Below, in pieces: positions 28,558 to 43,100 of a stretch of 64,000 bases of DNA (position 1 is its first letter; each line of letters starts with the position of its first letter). Source of the stretch: Microglena sp. YARC (lineage: Eukaryota; Chlorophyta; Chlorophyceae; Chlamydomonadales; Chlamydomonadaceae); assembly GCA_022414725.1 (NCBI GenBank), contig CM039463.1, forward strand, positions 26,921,003-26,985,002, given 5' to 3'. Both the position numbers and the translations under genes were made by a program. Below the pieces are notes generated by a model that made no database searches, was not told the origin of the DNA, and saw only the letters and a program-made list of their open reading frames with translations.

Positions 28558-30966
28558 ATTGGATCGTTACATGGGTTTTCTTGGTTATTCTAGGAGGCAT
28601 GCCTTGAGGTCTGGGCCAGTCGATTCGCTACGCGATTTGATCGTGGCCTTGGTTTTGGCTTGACCTTGGCTTGGCTTTGATCTTGACCTTGGTTTTGGCT
28701 TGACTTGGTATTGGCTTTGATCTTGAGGAGGAGGCAGGTCTAGAGGCCTGGGTCAGCAGATTGGATTGTTACATGGACTTTCAGCCAACGCTGGACTGCC
28801 CACCGGTTCCAAGTCCCCCCGTGCCAGGGAGAAACTAAGCTGATGAGACAGTTTGAAGACTTGTCATGGGCCAGTAGATGCGATTTGAACCTGACCTTGG
28901 TTTCATGGCTCGACCAGCTTCAAGGCTGTTTTCTGTCATAGGTGGTGATCAGGGTTGTTTAGGATGCTGCGTCCTCAATCGCAGACGTGACGTCGAAGGG
29001 CCCATTGCGTTGCAGGACGCAACGTGGGGAGGGTTCGTTGACCAGGAGGAGGGTCTGTTGCTTCACAGGACACAGGCTAGACAATTGGTTGCGTCTTCCG
29101 CAGCAGAGCTGGAGTCCTCCTGAAGTACTCTGGTAGTGATCCCCAATGACAACACTACTTCGTGATGATTAGCGCACTATAATAAGAGAGCAGTAATAAT
29201 ATCCCCTTAGTAAAAAAAGAAACACTGTATGTAACTGAGTTTGTTTCTATATCTTAACCAATGGCATCCAACCATCGAGCGTCAGGTGTTAGGTACCTGA
29301 CTCCGGCTCATTTAGGATCTATCCTGTCTGGAAGTTAGAATTAACGGTTTTGTACTTATTTATTTGTTGAGGAGACACTCGGCGCATTGCACCAGCATCG
29401 GTAGCTTTCTTTTTAGCGACTATAGTCGCGTCCATATAAGGTGACTTTGCCAAGAGAAAAGGCTGTCTAGGGCGCTGCTGGGGGAGAGGGGGCGAAGAAG
29501 GGAGGCAGCTGAGAGGGAGAGACTGGCTGGCTGTAAGAGCGCCCTATTGAAATTGAAATTGTTGCATCCGTGTTATGCAGTCACTCACAGGACGCGAAAT
29601 TAAGGACACTACCACGTCAGCCGGAGCTAGCAGTAGTCACCGTAGCTCCCTAAATTATGTGGGGATCCATCAACTCGAGGGCTGAAACGAACTTACATGC
29701 ATGGCTATCCTTTGACTAACGATTTAACCGCTTTGGATTTACTAATAATTTTCGATCAAACGTACCGGTTTTGGTTTCTTGGTTTCGGTAGCATGATTTT
29801 CATCTGTGGTTAGACCGCATTTACAGGGAATCCCGAGATGCCTTATGATCTCATCAGGGACTTATTTCACAAGGTGGTGCGTAAAATGTATATATTTATA
29901 ACTTCCTCCCACTATCTAGAGGTGGAAACTTATAGATGGAAACGTCCAATTGTTCCTAGGAAGGATTGAGTGTGTCACCTAAGTGATTCTGGACCCGTTC
30001 AAGATGAACACCATGTGGTCTTTGAACGTACTGACAAAGCCTTACTGAATTCGAGAAGAAAGTAGCAGAACCCGATTTCCCAATCTGGGAGCAAATTGAT
30101 TCCTCAACATCACCTTTGCAATCCAGAAGTTGAACTGTTGAAGGTCGATCGAAGCTTCTTCTGTTCATCCATGAATTTATGAATGATTGGATCAAGCCTT
30201 TTTGGCGGAGCCCCCTCATCAAGGGGGCGGGAGCCCCCATGTTTACCCATTTGTCCGTCTGTCCGACCGAAAAACTTGAAGCCCGACACGTCAGCCAACG
30301 GTCGCATAACTAACTCGCTTCGGTCAGCTCCATCGAGGCCACCTTTCGTTCCGTTGCCAACACACTCCGCCAATTTTCCGCGTCGCTTGCGACGCTGCAT
30401 AGGACTTGTTTGATAGGTATGATCAAGGGTATGATAAGCTTTTTGTACTATTTGTTTTATCGTTCAGATGAAGACGAAACAAATGAAGTGAAGCATGATT
30501 TGTTAGCGTTTACATTTCCCTGGTATTGTTGTTTTTTTACCACTGAAGACGGCGAGTAGCCAGATTGCCGGCTGAAGCTAAGTAACCAAGTTCAAGCGAA
30601 TGTTAAGACCCAGGAGGACGGATGCGAGGAACCAAGCGAGATTTTACATGCTTAGCACTGTAGCTTCGGAGGATAACGTCTAAAGGAAACAGTCCTATCT
30701 ACCAATCATTCACGTACTATGTAGTCGGATAGAGCCATTACAGTGGTTCGTAAGCTCTGGTACAAGTTTGGGCACTAGGAGCTGTTGGGATGAACTCAAT
30801 CCTAAAAAGAAAATTGTGGTACGAGACAGTGTTGTGTGTAGGCAGGTGTTGCAAGGGAGGAGTTTTAAGAATATGGGCCTTTTCTTTCTCACTTATTTGC
30901 CCTATATAACACAAAAATGCACAAGCAAGAGGTACTTCAACTCCCTTGAAGCCCCCCTGAAGCTCC
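28558..30966. other. Intergenic region between convergent YbaB and AMPK-beta
   Basis: No gene recognised. It holds a ttggcttgaccttgg repeat (28640-28730), a repeat related to 55165-55380 (28745-28870), a block with gcgttgcaggacgcaacg (28950-29110) that has an inverted relative at 56350-56600, and a family A element (30199-30414). Confidence 0.6.
30199..30414 (-). mobile_element. Dispersed element family A, copy 3
   Basis: Reverse orientation: ttggcggagccccctcatca, then ggcgggagccccc, through gacacgtcagccaac, to gcgtcgcttgcgacgctgca. Confidence 0.85.
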
Positions 30967-32948
30967 TCATGGTTCCCCAGGATTGGCAACGGAGTCAGAT
31001 GGGGCATGTCGAGTGTTCGGCCTGTACATGACTGTGGTGATGTACTTGGACTTGTACCTGTGGGTTACTCCAACCACCAGCGCATTCACATTCTGCATTA
31101 AGAATGAGGGGTATGGAAGAAATGAGAGATTTTATCCAGGATGGAAGGGGTATGAGAGGGAGATGGATTAGCCAGGATGGAAGGGGTATGAGAGACAAGG
31201 GACGGATTATTATATTTAAAATGGTTTTTATAATGCGAATACCTTCATTGGTCGCCCCCCTAGGGGCTCAGACCTACTCGCTTTCTTCACATTCTGCACA
31301 TCGTGCTGTTTTTGTAAAAAAAAACGGTCAAATTAGCCGGATAACTGACTACCCTGAAATCTAAGCGAGTCGTGTTTGATTCCCGTCGGGGGCGGATTAC
31401 CTCGGAGGGCACTTTTTTCGCGCACGGATCTCAGGGTTGCGGACTGTGGACGCAGCGTTTTCATTTGTCGTTTCCCCTCCTGTCCTGTGGACTCAATCTA
31501 GGGACCTGGAGCATGTCCGTGCCTCTCGCAGCTCATTGCATCAGCACATTGTGCTTGACAAGGAAATCTGTTGTTTCGCACTAGTACTTGCAGGTTGCGC
31601 AGTAGCAATTGTAGCCTCGGGAGTTGCTGCACCTGCCTTCATGGAACTTCGGGGAGTCAATGAGCTATTAAGTGCATGAGCTGTACAGGCCGCCAAGTTG
31701 AATAATAATGCCATGCCATGCTATATTGCTTCTTGAACCCCCCAATATTAAATTGGACGGGTAAGTAAGCACCTGATTGCGCACAGGGTACTACTTCTTG
31801 CCAAATTGGCCAGCGCTCAAAGCGCACAAACGTCAAATTGGTCAGCGCTTTTTAGTGCAAAAAGCGCAAAAACTGCTCCCTGCGCCCACAGGGGGTTGAA
31901 AAAACTGCGCGAAACGCGCAGAGGGGCTCAAAAAGGCAGCGCGGCACCGCGCTGCCGTGCGCGCTTAGTAGTAACCTGATCGTGCATCTTTCACCCTAGA
32001 GGCTGCCACTGCTGCTTGACGAACACTACACCACCCCCTGGGCCGACCTCCAGGGGACCCGCAAAGGCACCCTACTACTTTTTATGTGCTCAGTCAGCTC
32101 AGCCCTACAGTTTTGAACAAAGCCCTGGCAGGGATTCCCCCCCCGCGTTATATAGAGATTGCTACTTTTGACCTTGTTCTGGCAAAATTATCGCTATAAA
32201 CATGTAAATAACAAAAAAGTTGCCCTCAAAAGCTATATAATCCTTTCCATCGAGGAGGCCTGAAACCATTAAGCTAGAAAAAACCACTTTCAGTTAAAAA
32301 AAACAAGTTCTATGCAGCATCGCATGCGACGCTAAAAAATGGCGGAGAGTGTTCGCGACGGAGAGACAGGTGGCAAAAGAAGCGAGTAAGTTACGAGACC
32401 ATTGGCTGACATGTCAGGCTTCGTCTCAGTCAAACGGTCGGTCGGTCGTACGAACACACAGACCAATGGGTAACCCTGGGGGCTCCAGCCTCCTTGAAGA
32501 GGGGGCTCCGCCAAAAACAATCCCTGAGCCCTGGCCTTGCAAGTGATCAAGGTGACACACAGCTGGCCTCTTAGGCAGTCCAAATGATGCAGGCAAGGGA
32601 GAGCAGACCCACACCTGGCCCATTTGGCAGTACAAATGATTTAGGGTGACATAATACGGGCAAGGGAGAGAAGACACGCACCTGGCCTCTTTGGCAGTAC
32701 AAATGATTTAGGATGACATGCTGCGGGCGAGGGAGAGCAGCCTGGGCATCTAGGGCGGGCGGCACATTGAGCAAGGTCAATTGGAGGTGGGGCGGCATGA
32801 GGGGTGGCTCCTTTGCATAATCCTCCGCAGCAGGTGGGGCGTTGTTGTAACTGGAGAGGGGGGGTGGGGGTGGGGTGGGGTGGGGTGGGTGGGGGCATAA
32901 ATAAAGTTGTCAGACCGCTTCATCGGAAGTTGTTAATTTTGCCCTGAG

Positions 32949-32980
<32 letters not shown>

Positions 32981-33354
32981 ACACACACACTCCCCCCACT
33001 TTTAAGGCCTCATACCCGGACACCCAGGCAGTAACACGTAGTGAAAGGGAGGTCCATGAGCATCAGCTTGTGAGGCCTTTCCAACCTTAGACTGACACCA
33101 ACCTCGAAAGCTACACAACTCGCCGAAACCTGCACTGCTCGAGAAATTAGACGGTCGTATGCGGTCTCCTTTGCATGCGCTTCCATTGGTATTTAACTTG
33201 AGTTTTTCCGTGGGGGTCGAAATCTCTCACTATCTCGCACTATCATTATCATCATTGGCATGGTATATCTACTCAAATTGTTTTCTGGGGCCTGAGGATC
33301 CGCTTGGGTGTGGTGTGTTGGGTGTGGGTATGTGTCGGGGGTGAAGGTGGCGGT

Positions 33355-33394
<40 letters not shown>

Positions 33395-33694
33395 GGGGGG
33401 ATCTGGACCCCAGGCTCAACTGCTTTAGGAACCTTGTTGTAGACCAGAATTCAGAACGCGCATCGAAACGGCTTGCCCCCGGCGCTCATGTGGAGCAGGG
33501 TGCAAAGGCCTGGGCGGCGTCCAGCCTGGATGTACATTCCAGGACAACCACCAATTACACTCTGGGTGTAACCAACTATCGACTGCATATTCGTACTCCT
33601 CTCGTCGAGCCCTGCTCAATGGTGTACCTCACGCTCCAAAATCCACACTGGCAAGGAAGTTACAGAAGTACACATAAAGCTGGGAAACGGTCAG

Positions 33695-33732
<38 letters not shown>

Positions 33733-34086
33733 CTCCCGTATCTCAGCCCCCCCAGGATGTTTCGACATGAATTCGACGGTATCGATATGTGCTCGCAGGT
33801 CTGCGTCCATATCGATGATGCAGTATACAATCATTTTTAGGGAACGGCAACTAGTATGAGTGTTTGAAAAACTAGTATTAACTAATATTATTATAATGTC
33901 TCAATAATATTAGTTCTTCAAATAAATTCGAATTTCTGGTGAGACGGCTCGTCCGACTAATATTATATATTCACAGGGGGGTGGGCAGAAAGACAGATTT
34001 CGGACTGCACCTTCGATATGGTGTCCGATTCAGATGGGAGTTGGAATTGTGGAAGTTTCATACAACAAGAGGGGAAAAGGTTTTTT

Positions 34087-34125
<39 letters not shown>

Positions 34126-37100
34126 ATTCCTAAAACCCGATTACCTCCCCCCCCCCCCCTAAAATGGGGGTCTTTCGAAAGATCTTTTCTGGCCCATTCC
34201 AGTGATGCTCTTACATCTTTCATGGGGTTGCCCAAACGTGATTTATCGCGAAGTTAAGATTTGGGCCGCTTTGGTTGAAAAAAACTTTGGACCCCTCTAA
34301 CTTTCGCACAACTTTATTTTTGGCTCAAACATTTTGATAGTTTGAGGATAGGCTCTATCCAAAGCGAAGGTGCGGTATGTCCCCTCGTTTATTCACTACT
34401 ACTATATAATATAGCAGACCCATTATCATTTTCCTTGCCCCCCACCCTGTGACTGGCATATCATATGATATAGACCATAATATAATATGCCGGTCCCTAG
34501 ACATGAGCAGGATAGGCACTAGTATATCACACAGAAAGACACAGCCAGCATCATGTTCAGTACCTGGTTAGAGAACGATCATACGTTATCATATAATTAT
34601 CATGCTCAGTACCTGGTTAGAGAACGATCATACATGGATATATAATTATCATGCTCAGTACCTGGTTAGAGAATTATCACAAATAATTGCAGGATAATTG
34701 TATTATTTTAAAATGGTATAATTATCATGAAGAGTAGGCCTCCCCCAAGCTATCAGAACCACCAAGTGACCATACTTATTGTTTGGAGGGCCGCTAATAT
34801 TTTGCCAGCGATTCCCAGCCACTTTTTTCGTTTTTTTTTTAAGGAAAAGGGAGAAGGATTATGCCGGTGGGGTCCTCATCCAAGTTGTGCCTTAAAAGTT
34901 ATTTTCTTGTGAAATAAGGATTTTTTAAGGGTTTAACGACCTCTCTACGGGTCCCAGGACCCCATGAAACATAACTAGTTGGATGAAAAGTTCAGTTGAT
35001 CCATCACGATGAATGTATGACCAATGGCGACCTCGATTTTTCAGCGAGCAGCGAGATTTGACTTTTTGCGTCAAAAGGGCCAAATTGGTTCAGATAGCTT
35101 GGGGAGGCCAGTACCTGGTTAGTGAATTATCACAAATAATTGCAGGATAATTGAATTATTTAAAAATGATGTTAGTATCATGTATAGTACCTAGTTAGAG
35201 AATGATCACTGTAGCACAAACTCAGGGCCCCCGTCTGTAGAACGATTGTTTGGGTTCAGTTTATCAATGCTTTTTCTTTTTAGCCCTTCCCGTCACTGTT
35301 GGGCAAGTCCTTCAGCCTATTTGACCTACCCCTGGACTGTAACACACATACTATACTGTCTCTCTGTGTTCAAATGCCTTTCCTGTTTGAAGGTTGGGCA
35401 AGTCCCTGAAGCCTATTTGGCCTACCCCTGGACTGTAACACTCATACTATACAGTCTTTCTGTGTTCAAATGCCTTTCCTATTTTAAGGTCGGGTGAGTC
35501 TCTTTAGCCTGTTTGGATACCCCTGGACTTAACAAATACATACTGTACTGTCTTTCTTCGTTCAAATCACTTTCCTGTTTGAAGGTTGGGCAAGTCCCTT
35601 TAGCCTATTTGGCTACCCATGGACTGTAGCAACATACAGAAATACATACATGGATGGAGATGGGGGTGGGTCAGAGGCTTTCTTAAGGTTGGGCAAGTCC
35701 CTTTAGCCTATTCGGCTACCCATGGACTGTAAAAATAAATACAGAAATACTTACGTGGATGGAGATGGGGGTGGGTCAAAGGCTGTCTTAAGGTTGGGCA
35801 AGTCCCTTAAGCCTACCGGTCTTTGGCTACCCATGGACTGTAAAAACAAATGCAAAATACACACAAAAATACATACAGAAATACGAGGGGGAGGGGGGGG
35901 GGGGGGGGGGGGGCAGGAATACAGTTTTGCTGACCCGCATGTTCAGAAATTGTTTTTTTCACCCCTGATCCCCCCCCCCCCCCCCCCCCCCCGAGGCTTC
36001 ATATCTGGACACACAGACATTATTACATAGTGTAATAAGGGCGCATGAGCATCATCTCGTCAAGTCCTTTCCAAAAAAAAAAAAAAAAAAAAGGTTGGAC
36101 AAAGTTGTACAGTTTTTAGATATTTTTTACAACTTTTTGGGGTAGCTCAGTAGTCCGCGCCCTTGGAGGAGACCACCCAGGTATGAAAATGACTGAAGGC
36201 GTTATTTATCTGTCTATCTATCATTGTCATCATCATTATACTGTCGTTATCATGGTTTAATTGACTCAAATTGTATTACCGTACTGCTTGCAAAATTCAA
36301 CGCTTTCAAAATTTGACGGCTTTTTTGGGTGGGGTTATTATAAATTGACGAATTACATTTGACGGGTTTTTTAATAGGAATATAAATTGACGTTACACAT
36401 TTGACGGTTTCCATTATAATAGAGCAGTGAGATATGTGCATTCTAGTGATGCACCTAATATTGGCCAAAAAACGATTTGACGGTTTTTTCATTGTGCAAT
36501 ATACCGTACGCCACGATTTGACGGTTGCTCCCGTCAATTTAAAGCGTTAAATTTTGCAAGCAGTACAGTATAGAGTATGAGGGTCTACTCGGGTGTGGTG
36601 TGGTGGGTGGGGGTGATGGTGTGTGGGGTGTGTGGGTGGAAGGAGGGTGTGTGGTGTGTGTGCGTGTGAGAGGGGGGGGGGGGGGGGGGGGGGGGGGGGC
36701 TGGACCCAGGCTCGACTGCTTTAGGAACCTCGTCATGGACAAAAATTCAGAACTCGCATACTACCTGATATATAATAAACACAAACAAAATGCTGTATGC
36801 TTTTTTGTGTGCCGACTATTGCTCGCGGTTCTCCATCCATATTGAACATGTGGTATGAAATATTTTTTCTTGCCCCCACCCCCCCACCCCCCTCGCAGAA
36901 ATACATACGAATACAAACAAAATACATACAAATACAAAGAAATGCAAACAAAATACATACAAATACAAAGAAAATACATACCTGGATGGTGGAGATGGGG
37001 GTGGGTCAAAGCCAGAGATGCCATCCAAGTTCTCTGGGACATACTCGTGGACCTCAATGACGTTGTTCACATTGCCCATCTCATCGAACATGGCAGGCTG

Positions 37101-40100
37101 GTTGGGATCGTACTTCCACTCTCCGTCTACAATGAATTTGTACTGCAAGAAAGGCACAGGGGATTAGGGTTGAAGGTTTCTCATGCCCATCTCATCAAAC
37201 ATGACAGGCTGGTTGGGATTGTACTTCCACCCTCCGTCTACAATGAATGTGTACTGCAAGAAAGGCATAGGGGTTTAGGGTTTGGGGTTTCTCACGCCCA
37301 TCTCATTAAACATGACAGGCTGGTTGGGATCGTACTTCCACTCTCCGTCTGCAATGCATTAGTGCTGCAAGAAAGGCAGAGGGGGGCACGCATTGCAGTA
37401 GAAGGAAAAACATATGGGAAGACTTTTTAGTTAAATGCATACTTCGGTGACTATAGCTAGCTCCAGCTTGCGCTGTGGTGTCCTTAACATCACGTCCTGT
37501 GAGTAACTGTATTACACTGATGTGACAATTTTAATTTCATACTTAGCTCTTTTTTTTTTAACCCCCTGTTTTGGGGATAGCCCCTTTCAGCGAATCAATC
37601 GGTCTAGTGGTACACCAAATTGCTTTGAGGATGTAGGGTCGGGGGTTCGATTCCCCCTACGGTCGCCGTAAGCGTTGCAGGTCGTTGTCAACCGCGATGG
37701 TAACTTGTCCAGTTGAGGTAGAAGACCGCTCTCAACCCACGTACGACGGGTTCCCTTAATACCATGCCCCACCAGGCGTTATCATTACCTGTTTTGGGGA
37801 TATCTGCCCAACCCTATCTGCCCAACCCTATATATCTGAATCCTATCTGCTGAACCCTATCTACCCAACCCTATATCTACCAACCCTATGTACCCAACCC
37901 TATATCTACCAACCCTATCTACCCAACCCTATATCTACCAACCCTGTAAACCCTATATCTACAACCCTATATCTACCAACCCTATATCTACCAACGCCTA
38001 TATCTACCCTATATCGACCCACCCTATATCTACCAACCCTATATCTACCAACCCTATATCTACCCAACCCTATATCTACCCAACCCTATATCTACCCAAC
38101 CCCTATATCTACCCAACCCTATATCTACCCAACCCTATATCTACCAACCCTATATCTACCCAACTATATCTACCCAACCCTATATCTACCCAACCCTATA
38201 TCTACCCAACCCTATATCTACCCAACCCTATATCTACCCAACCCTCTACCCAACCCTATATCTACCAACCTAACCCTATATCTACCCAACCCAATATATC
38301 TACCACCCCAACCTATATCTATATCCCAACCCTATATCTAAACCCAACCCTATATCTACCCAACCCTATAATCTACCCAACCCTATATCTACCCAACCCT
38401 ATATCTACCAACCCTATATCTACCCAACCCTATATCTACCCAACCCTATATCTACCCAACCCTATATCTACCCAACCCTATATCTACCCAACCCTATATC
38501 TACCAACCCTATATCTACCAACCCTATATCTACCCAACCCTATATCTACCCAACCCTATATCTACCCAACCCTATATCTACCCAACCCTATATCTACCCA
38601 ACCCTATATCTACCCAACCCTATATCTACCAACCCTATATCTACCCAACCCTATATCTACCCAACCCTATATCTACTATATCCCCAACCCTATACCTACC
38701 AACCCTATATCTACCCAACCCTATATCTACCAACCCTATATCTACCCAACCCTATATCTACCAACCCTATATCTACCCAACCCTATATCTACCCAACCCT
38801 ATATCTACCCAACCCTATATCTACCCAACCCTATATCTACCCAACCCTATATCTACCAACCCTATATCTACCCAACCCTATATCTACCAACCCTATATCT
38901 ACCCAACCCTATATCTACCAACCCTATATCTACCCAACCCTATATCTACCCAACCCTATATCTACCAACCCTATATCTACCCAACCCTATATCTACCCAA
39001 CCCTATATCTACCAACCCTATATCTACCAACCTACCCTATACTACCAACCCTATATCTACCAACCCTATATCTACCAACCCTATATCTACCAACCCTATA
39101 TTTATATATCCCAACCCTATATCTACCAACCCTATCTGCCCAACCCTATATCTACCAAACCCTATATCTACCAACCCTGTGTACCCAACCATATATCTAC
39201 CAACCCTATCTGCCCAACCCTATCTGCCCAACCCTATCTGCCCAACCATATCTACCCAACCCTTTATCTACCAACCCTATCTGCCCAACCCTATCTGCCC
39301 AACCCTATCTACCCAACCCTTTATCTACCAACCCTATCTGCCCAACCCTAGGCAACTGAGTAAAAATCTTCAGCTAAAAATATGTGTTATGGTTACAATG
39401 GCCTGGGGGCTAGGGAGAATAAATTCAGCCCGGCCCTGTCATAACTACCAAGTCAAACCATGCTCTTGAATTAAGGCCCGATTGAAGCCCCTATCATCTG
39501 CGCTTAATCCACCACTACCATTCACCTCACCACTGCACCACTATCATCTGCACCTTATTCACCACTACCATCTGATTCGCCACTATAATCTAATTCACCA
39601 CTACCATCTAGTTAACCACCGCACCACTACCATCTGCGCTTAATCCACCACTACCATTCACCTCACCACTGCACCACTATCATCTGCACCTAATTCACCA
39701 CTACCATCTAATTCGCCACTATAATCTACTTCACCACTACCATCTAGTTAACCACTGCACCACTACCATCTGCGCTTTATTCACCTCTACCATCTACTTC
39801 ACCACTACCATCTAGTTAACCACTGCACCACTACCATCTGCGCTTTATTCACCTCTACCATCTACTTCACCACTACCATCTAGTTAACCACTGCACCACT
39901 ACCATCTGCGCTTTATTCACCTCTACCATCTACTTCACCACTGCACCACTACCATCTACTTCACCACTATCATATAGTTAACCACCATCATCAACTTCAC
40001 CACTACCATCTACTTCACCACTACCATCTAGTTAACCACTACACCACTACCATCTGCGCTTTATTCACCTCTACCATCTACTTCACCACTACCATCTACT

Positions 40101-43100
40101 TCACCACTACACCACTGCCATCTGCGCTTTATTCACCTCTACCATCTACTTCACCACTGCACCACACTCATCTGCGCTTAATTCACACCTGATAAACACC
40201 AGGTGCCAGAAGCTTGATGATAGTGAAATCCTTCCCTGATCGTTGCAGGGGTTGGCGAGTTGTCCAGTTATCAAAGGAGCCCTCAACCTCGGCACTGTTG
40301 CCTCCATGGCTCCCTGTGCATGATGATTAAATAAATAAATAAATAAGTGAATAAGTAAGTAAGTAAGTAAGTAAGTAAGTAGGTAAGTGAGTGAGTGAGT
40401 GAGTAAGTGAGTGAGTAAGTAAGTAAGTAAGTAAATAAATAGTATGCCTTATTACGAGGCGTGGATTGAGGGGGGCAGCCTGTTTGCTTGCACTTGGGAC
40501 AACCACCAATGTATGTGCATTATGAGTCACAATAATGGTGATTGTGGTGTGTGGTGTGTGTGGTGGTGATTGTGGTGTGTGGTGTGGTGTGTGTGGTGTG
40601 TTTGTGTGGTGGTGATTGTGGTGTGTGGTGTGTGGTGTGTGTGGTGTGTGTGGTGTGTGTGGCGTGTTTGTGTGGTGGTGGTGATGATGTTGCCTCCATT
40701 GCTCCCTGTGCATGATGCGTAGAGACCGACATATCATATAATATTGACCAAAGGCGAGTATGATATCATACAAACTACATCATATTCTATTGTATAAATG
40801 GAAACTTGAGCCGAGTCAGACTGCCTGCATCATATCATTTGATGTCATATTGCCTTTCCCTAAGTATAAGTCACAATGATGGTGATTGTGGTGGTGGTGG
40901 TGGTGGTGTGTGTGGTGGTGATGATGATATTGCCTCCATGGCTCCCTGTGCAGGATGAGTCACTATGACGGTGATTGTCGTGGTCTGTGTTATGTGTGCA
41001 TGGTTTGTGGTGTGTGTGTGTGGTGTGGTGGTGTGTGTGTGGTGTAGTAGTGTGGGTGATGGGTGGGTGGTGTAGTGGTGTGGTGGTGATGATGATGGTG
41101 TTGCCTCCATGGCTCCCTGTGCATGATGAGTCACAATGACGGTGATTGTCGTGGTGTGTGGTATGTGGGCGTGGTTTGTGGTGTGTGTGTGGTGTGTGTG
41201 GTGTGTGGGTGGTGTGTGGGTGGTGTAGTGGTGTGGTGGTGATGATGATGGTGTTGCCTCCATGGCTCCCTGTGCATGATGAGTCACAATGACGGTGATT
41301 GTCGTGGTGTGTGGTATGTGTGCGTGGTTTGTGGTGTGTGTGTGGTGTGGTGGTGTGATGTGGGTGGTGTGTGGGTGGTGTAGTGGTGTGGTGGTGATGA
41401 TGATGATGGTGTTGCCTCCATGGCTCCCTGTGCATGATGAGTCACAATGACAGTGATTGTGGTGGTGTAGTGGTGTGTGTGGTGTGTGTGTGGTGTGTGT
41501 GTGGTGGTGTGTGCGTGGTGTGTGAGTGTGGTGTGGTGGTGTGTGGGTGGTGTAGGCGGTGTTTGGGTGGTGTGGTGGTGTGTGGGTGGCGTGGTGGTGT
41601 GTGTGTGGTGGATGGGTGGTGTAGAGGTTAGGTGGTGATGATGCTATTGCTTCCATGGCTCCCTGTGCATGATGAGTCACAATGGCGGTGATTGTTGTGG
41701 TGTGTGGTGTGTGTGTGTGGTGTGTTATATTTGTGTGCGTGGTGTGTGTGTGTGGTGTGTGTGTGTGTGGTGTGTGTGTGTGTTGTGGTGCGTGTATGGT
41801 GTAGTGGTGAGGTGGTGATGATGCTATTGCCTCCATGGCTCCCTGTGCATGATGAGTCACAATGACGGTGATTGTGGTGGTGTAGTGGTGTGTGTGGTTT
41901 GTGTGCGTGGTGGTGTGTGTGTGTGGTGTGTGAGTGTGGTGTGGTGGTGTGTGGGTGGTGTGTGTGTGGTGTAGGCGTGTGTGTGTGTGGTGTGTGGTGT
42001 GGTGGGTGGTGGTGTGTGTGGTGTGTGTAAGGTGTAATGGTTTGGTGGTGATGATGCTATTGCCTCCATGGCTCCCTGTGCATGATGAGTCACAATGACG
42101 GTGATTGTGGTGGTGGTGATGTTCACTACGTGGCAGGTAGCCATCATGCTGGTAAGCTGGTTAGTCCTTAGCTGGCCAGTCCTTAGCTTGTCAGTCCTTA
42201 GCTGGTCAGTCCTTAGCTGGTCACTCCGTAGCTGGTCACTCCTTAGCTGGTCAGTCCTTAGCTGGTCAGTCCTTAGCTAGTCAGCAATGCTTTTCCTAAA
42301 CCACCTAGACCTAAACCATCAAAACCCAAGTGCTGACTAGCTTTCCCCCACCAGTTGACATACCCATACCCAAACTCATGGTGCACTTAGGTCTCCCTTG
42401 ACTCCATCAAGCCGTGGGCACACTTGCAGCCTAGTAGGGCACCAGGACAAATGTAGCCATCATCATCATCATCATCACACTCTACTTACATACAATCACT
42501 ACAGGCATCGATTTGGGCCCAGCAGGCCAGCCTGAGAATTCAGGAGCATTGGCGTTGGCAGCAAGCCTGGAAGCTTCCGTTGACTTGGATGCAATTGGGA
42601 CCATTGGTATCTGTGGGCTATACGTGAGAGGGGATCCTGGGCTGAGAGGGGGCGAGGGCTGGCGCATGAAGCGGTCATTGTCCCGAGGAGCATCTGACTT
42701 GGCTGATTGAGTGTTGCCCTGCGGATGGTGACGGTGGTGGTGGTGTTGATGGTGATGATGCTGATGTCATTGTCTCGAGGAGCATCTGACTTTGCAGATT
42801 GTGTGTTGCCCTGCGGATGGTGATGGTGGTGGTGGTGGTGGTGGTGGTGGTGATGGTGATGATGATGATGATGATGTCATTGTCTCGAGGAGCATCTGAC
42901 TTTGGAGATTGTGTGTTGCCCTGCGGATGGTGATGGTGGTGGTGGTGGTGGTGGTGATGATGATGATGTCATTGTCTCGAGGAGCATCTGACTTTGGAGA
43001 TTGTGTGTTGCCCTGCGGATGGTGACGGTGGTGGTGGTGGTGGTGATGGTGATGCTGATGTCATTGTCTCGAGGAGCATCTGTCTTGGTATATTGTGTGT

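Noticed and set aside
37590..37665. Functional tRNA gene
   Set aside because: A- and B-boxes and a T-arm are present, but no acceptor stem or anticodon stem can be drawn, and a target-site duplication plus a second copy point to a SINE.
37888..39351. 487-codon open frame ([16 protein letters not shown] repeats)
   Set aside because: It is a read-through of the 16-bp satellite, lies antisense to an AMPK-beta intron, and has no non-repeat coding sequence.
40871..41860. 329-codon His/Thr-rich minus-strand frame
   Set aside because: Produced by (GT)n/(GTG)n filler and exon-3 acceptor echoes; not in phase with the AMPK-beta exon.
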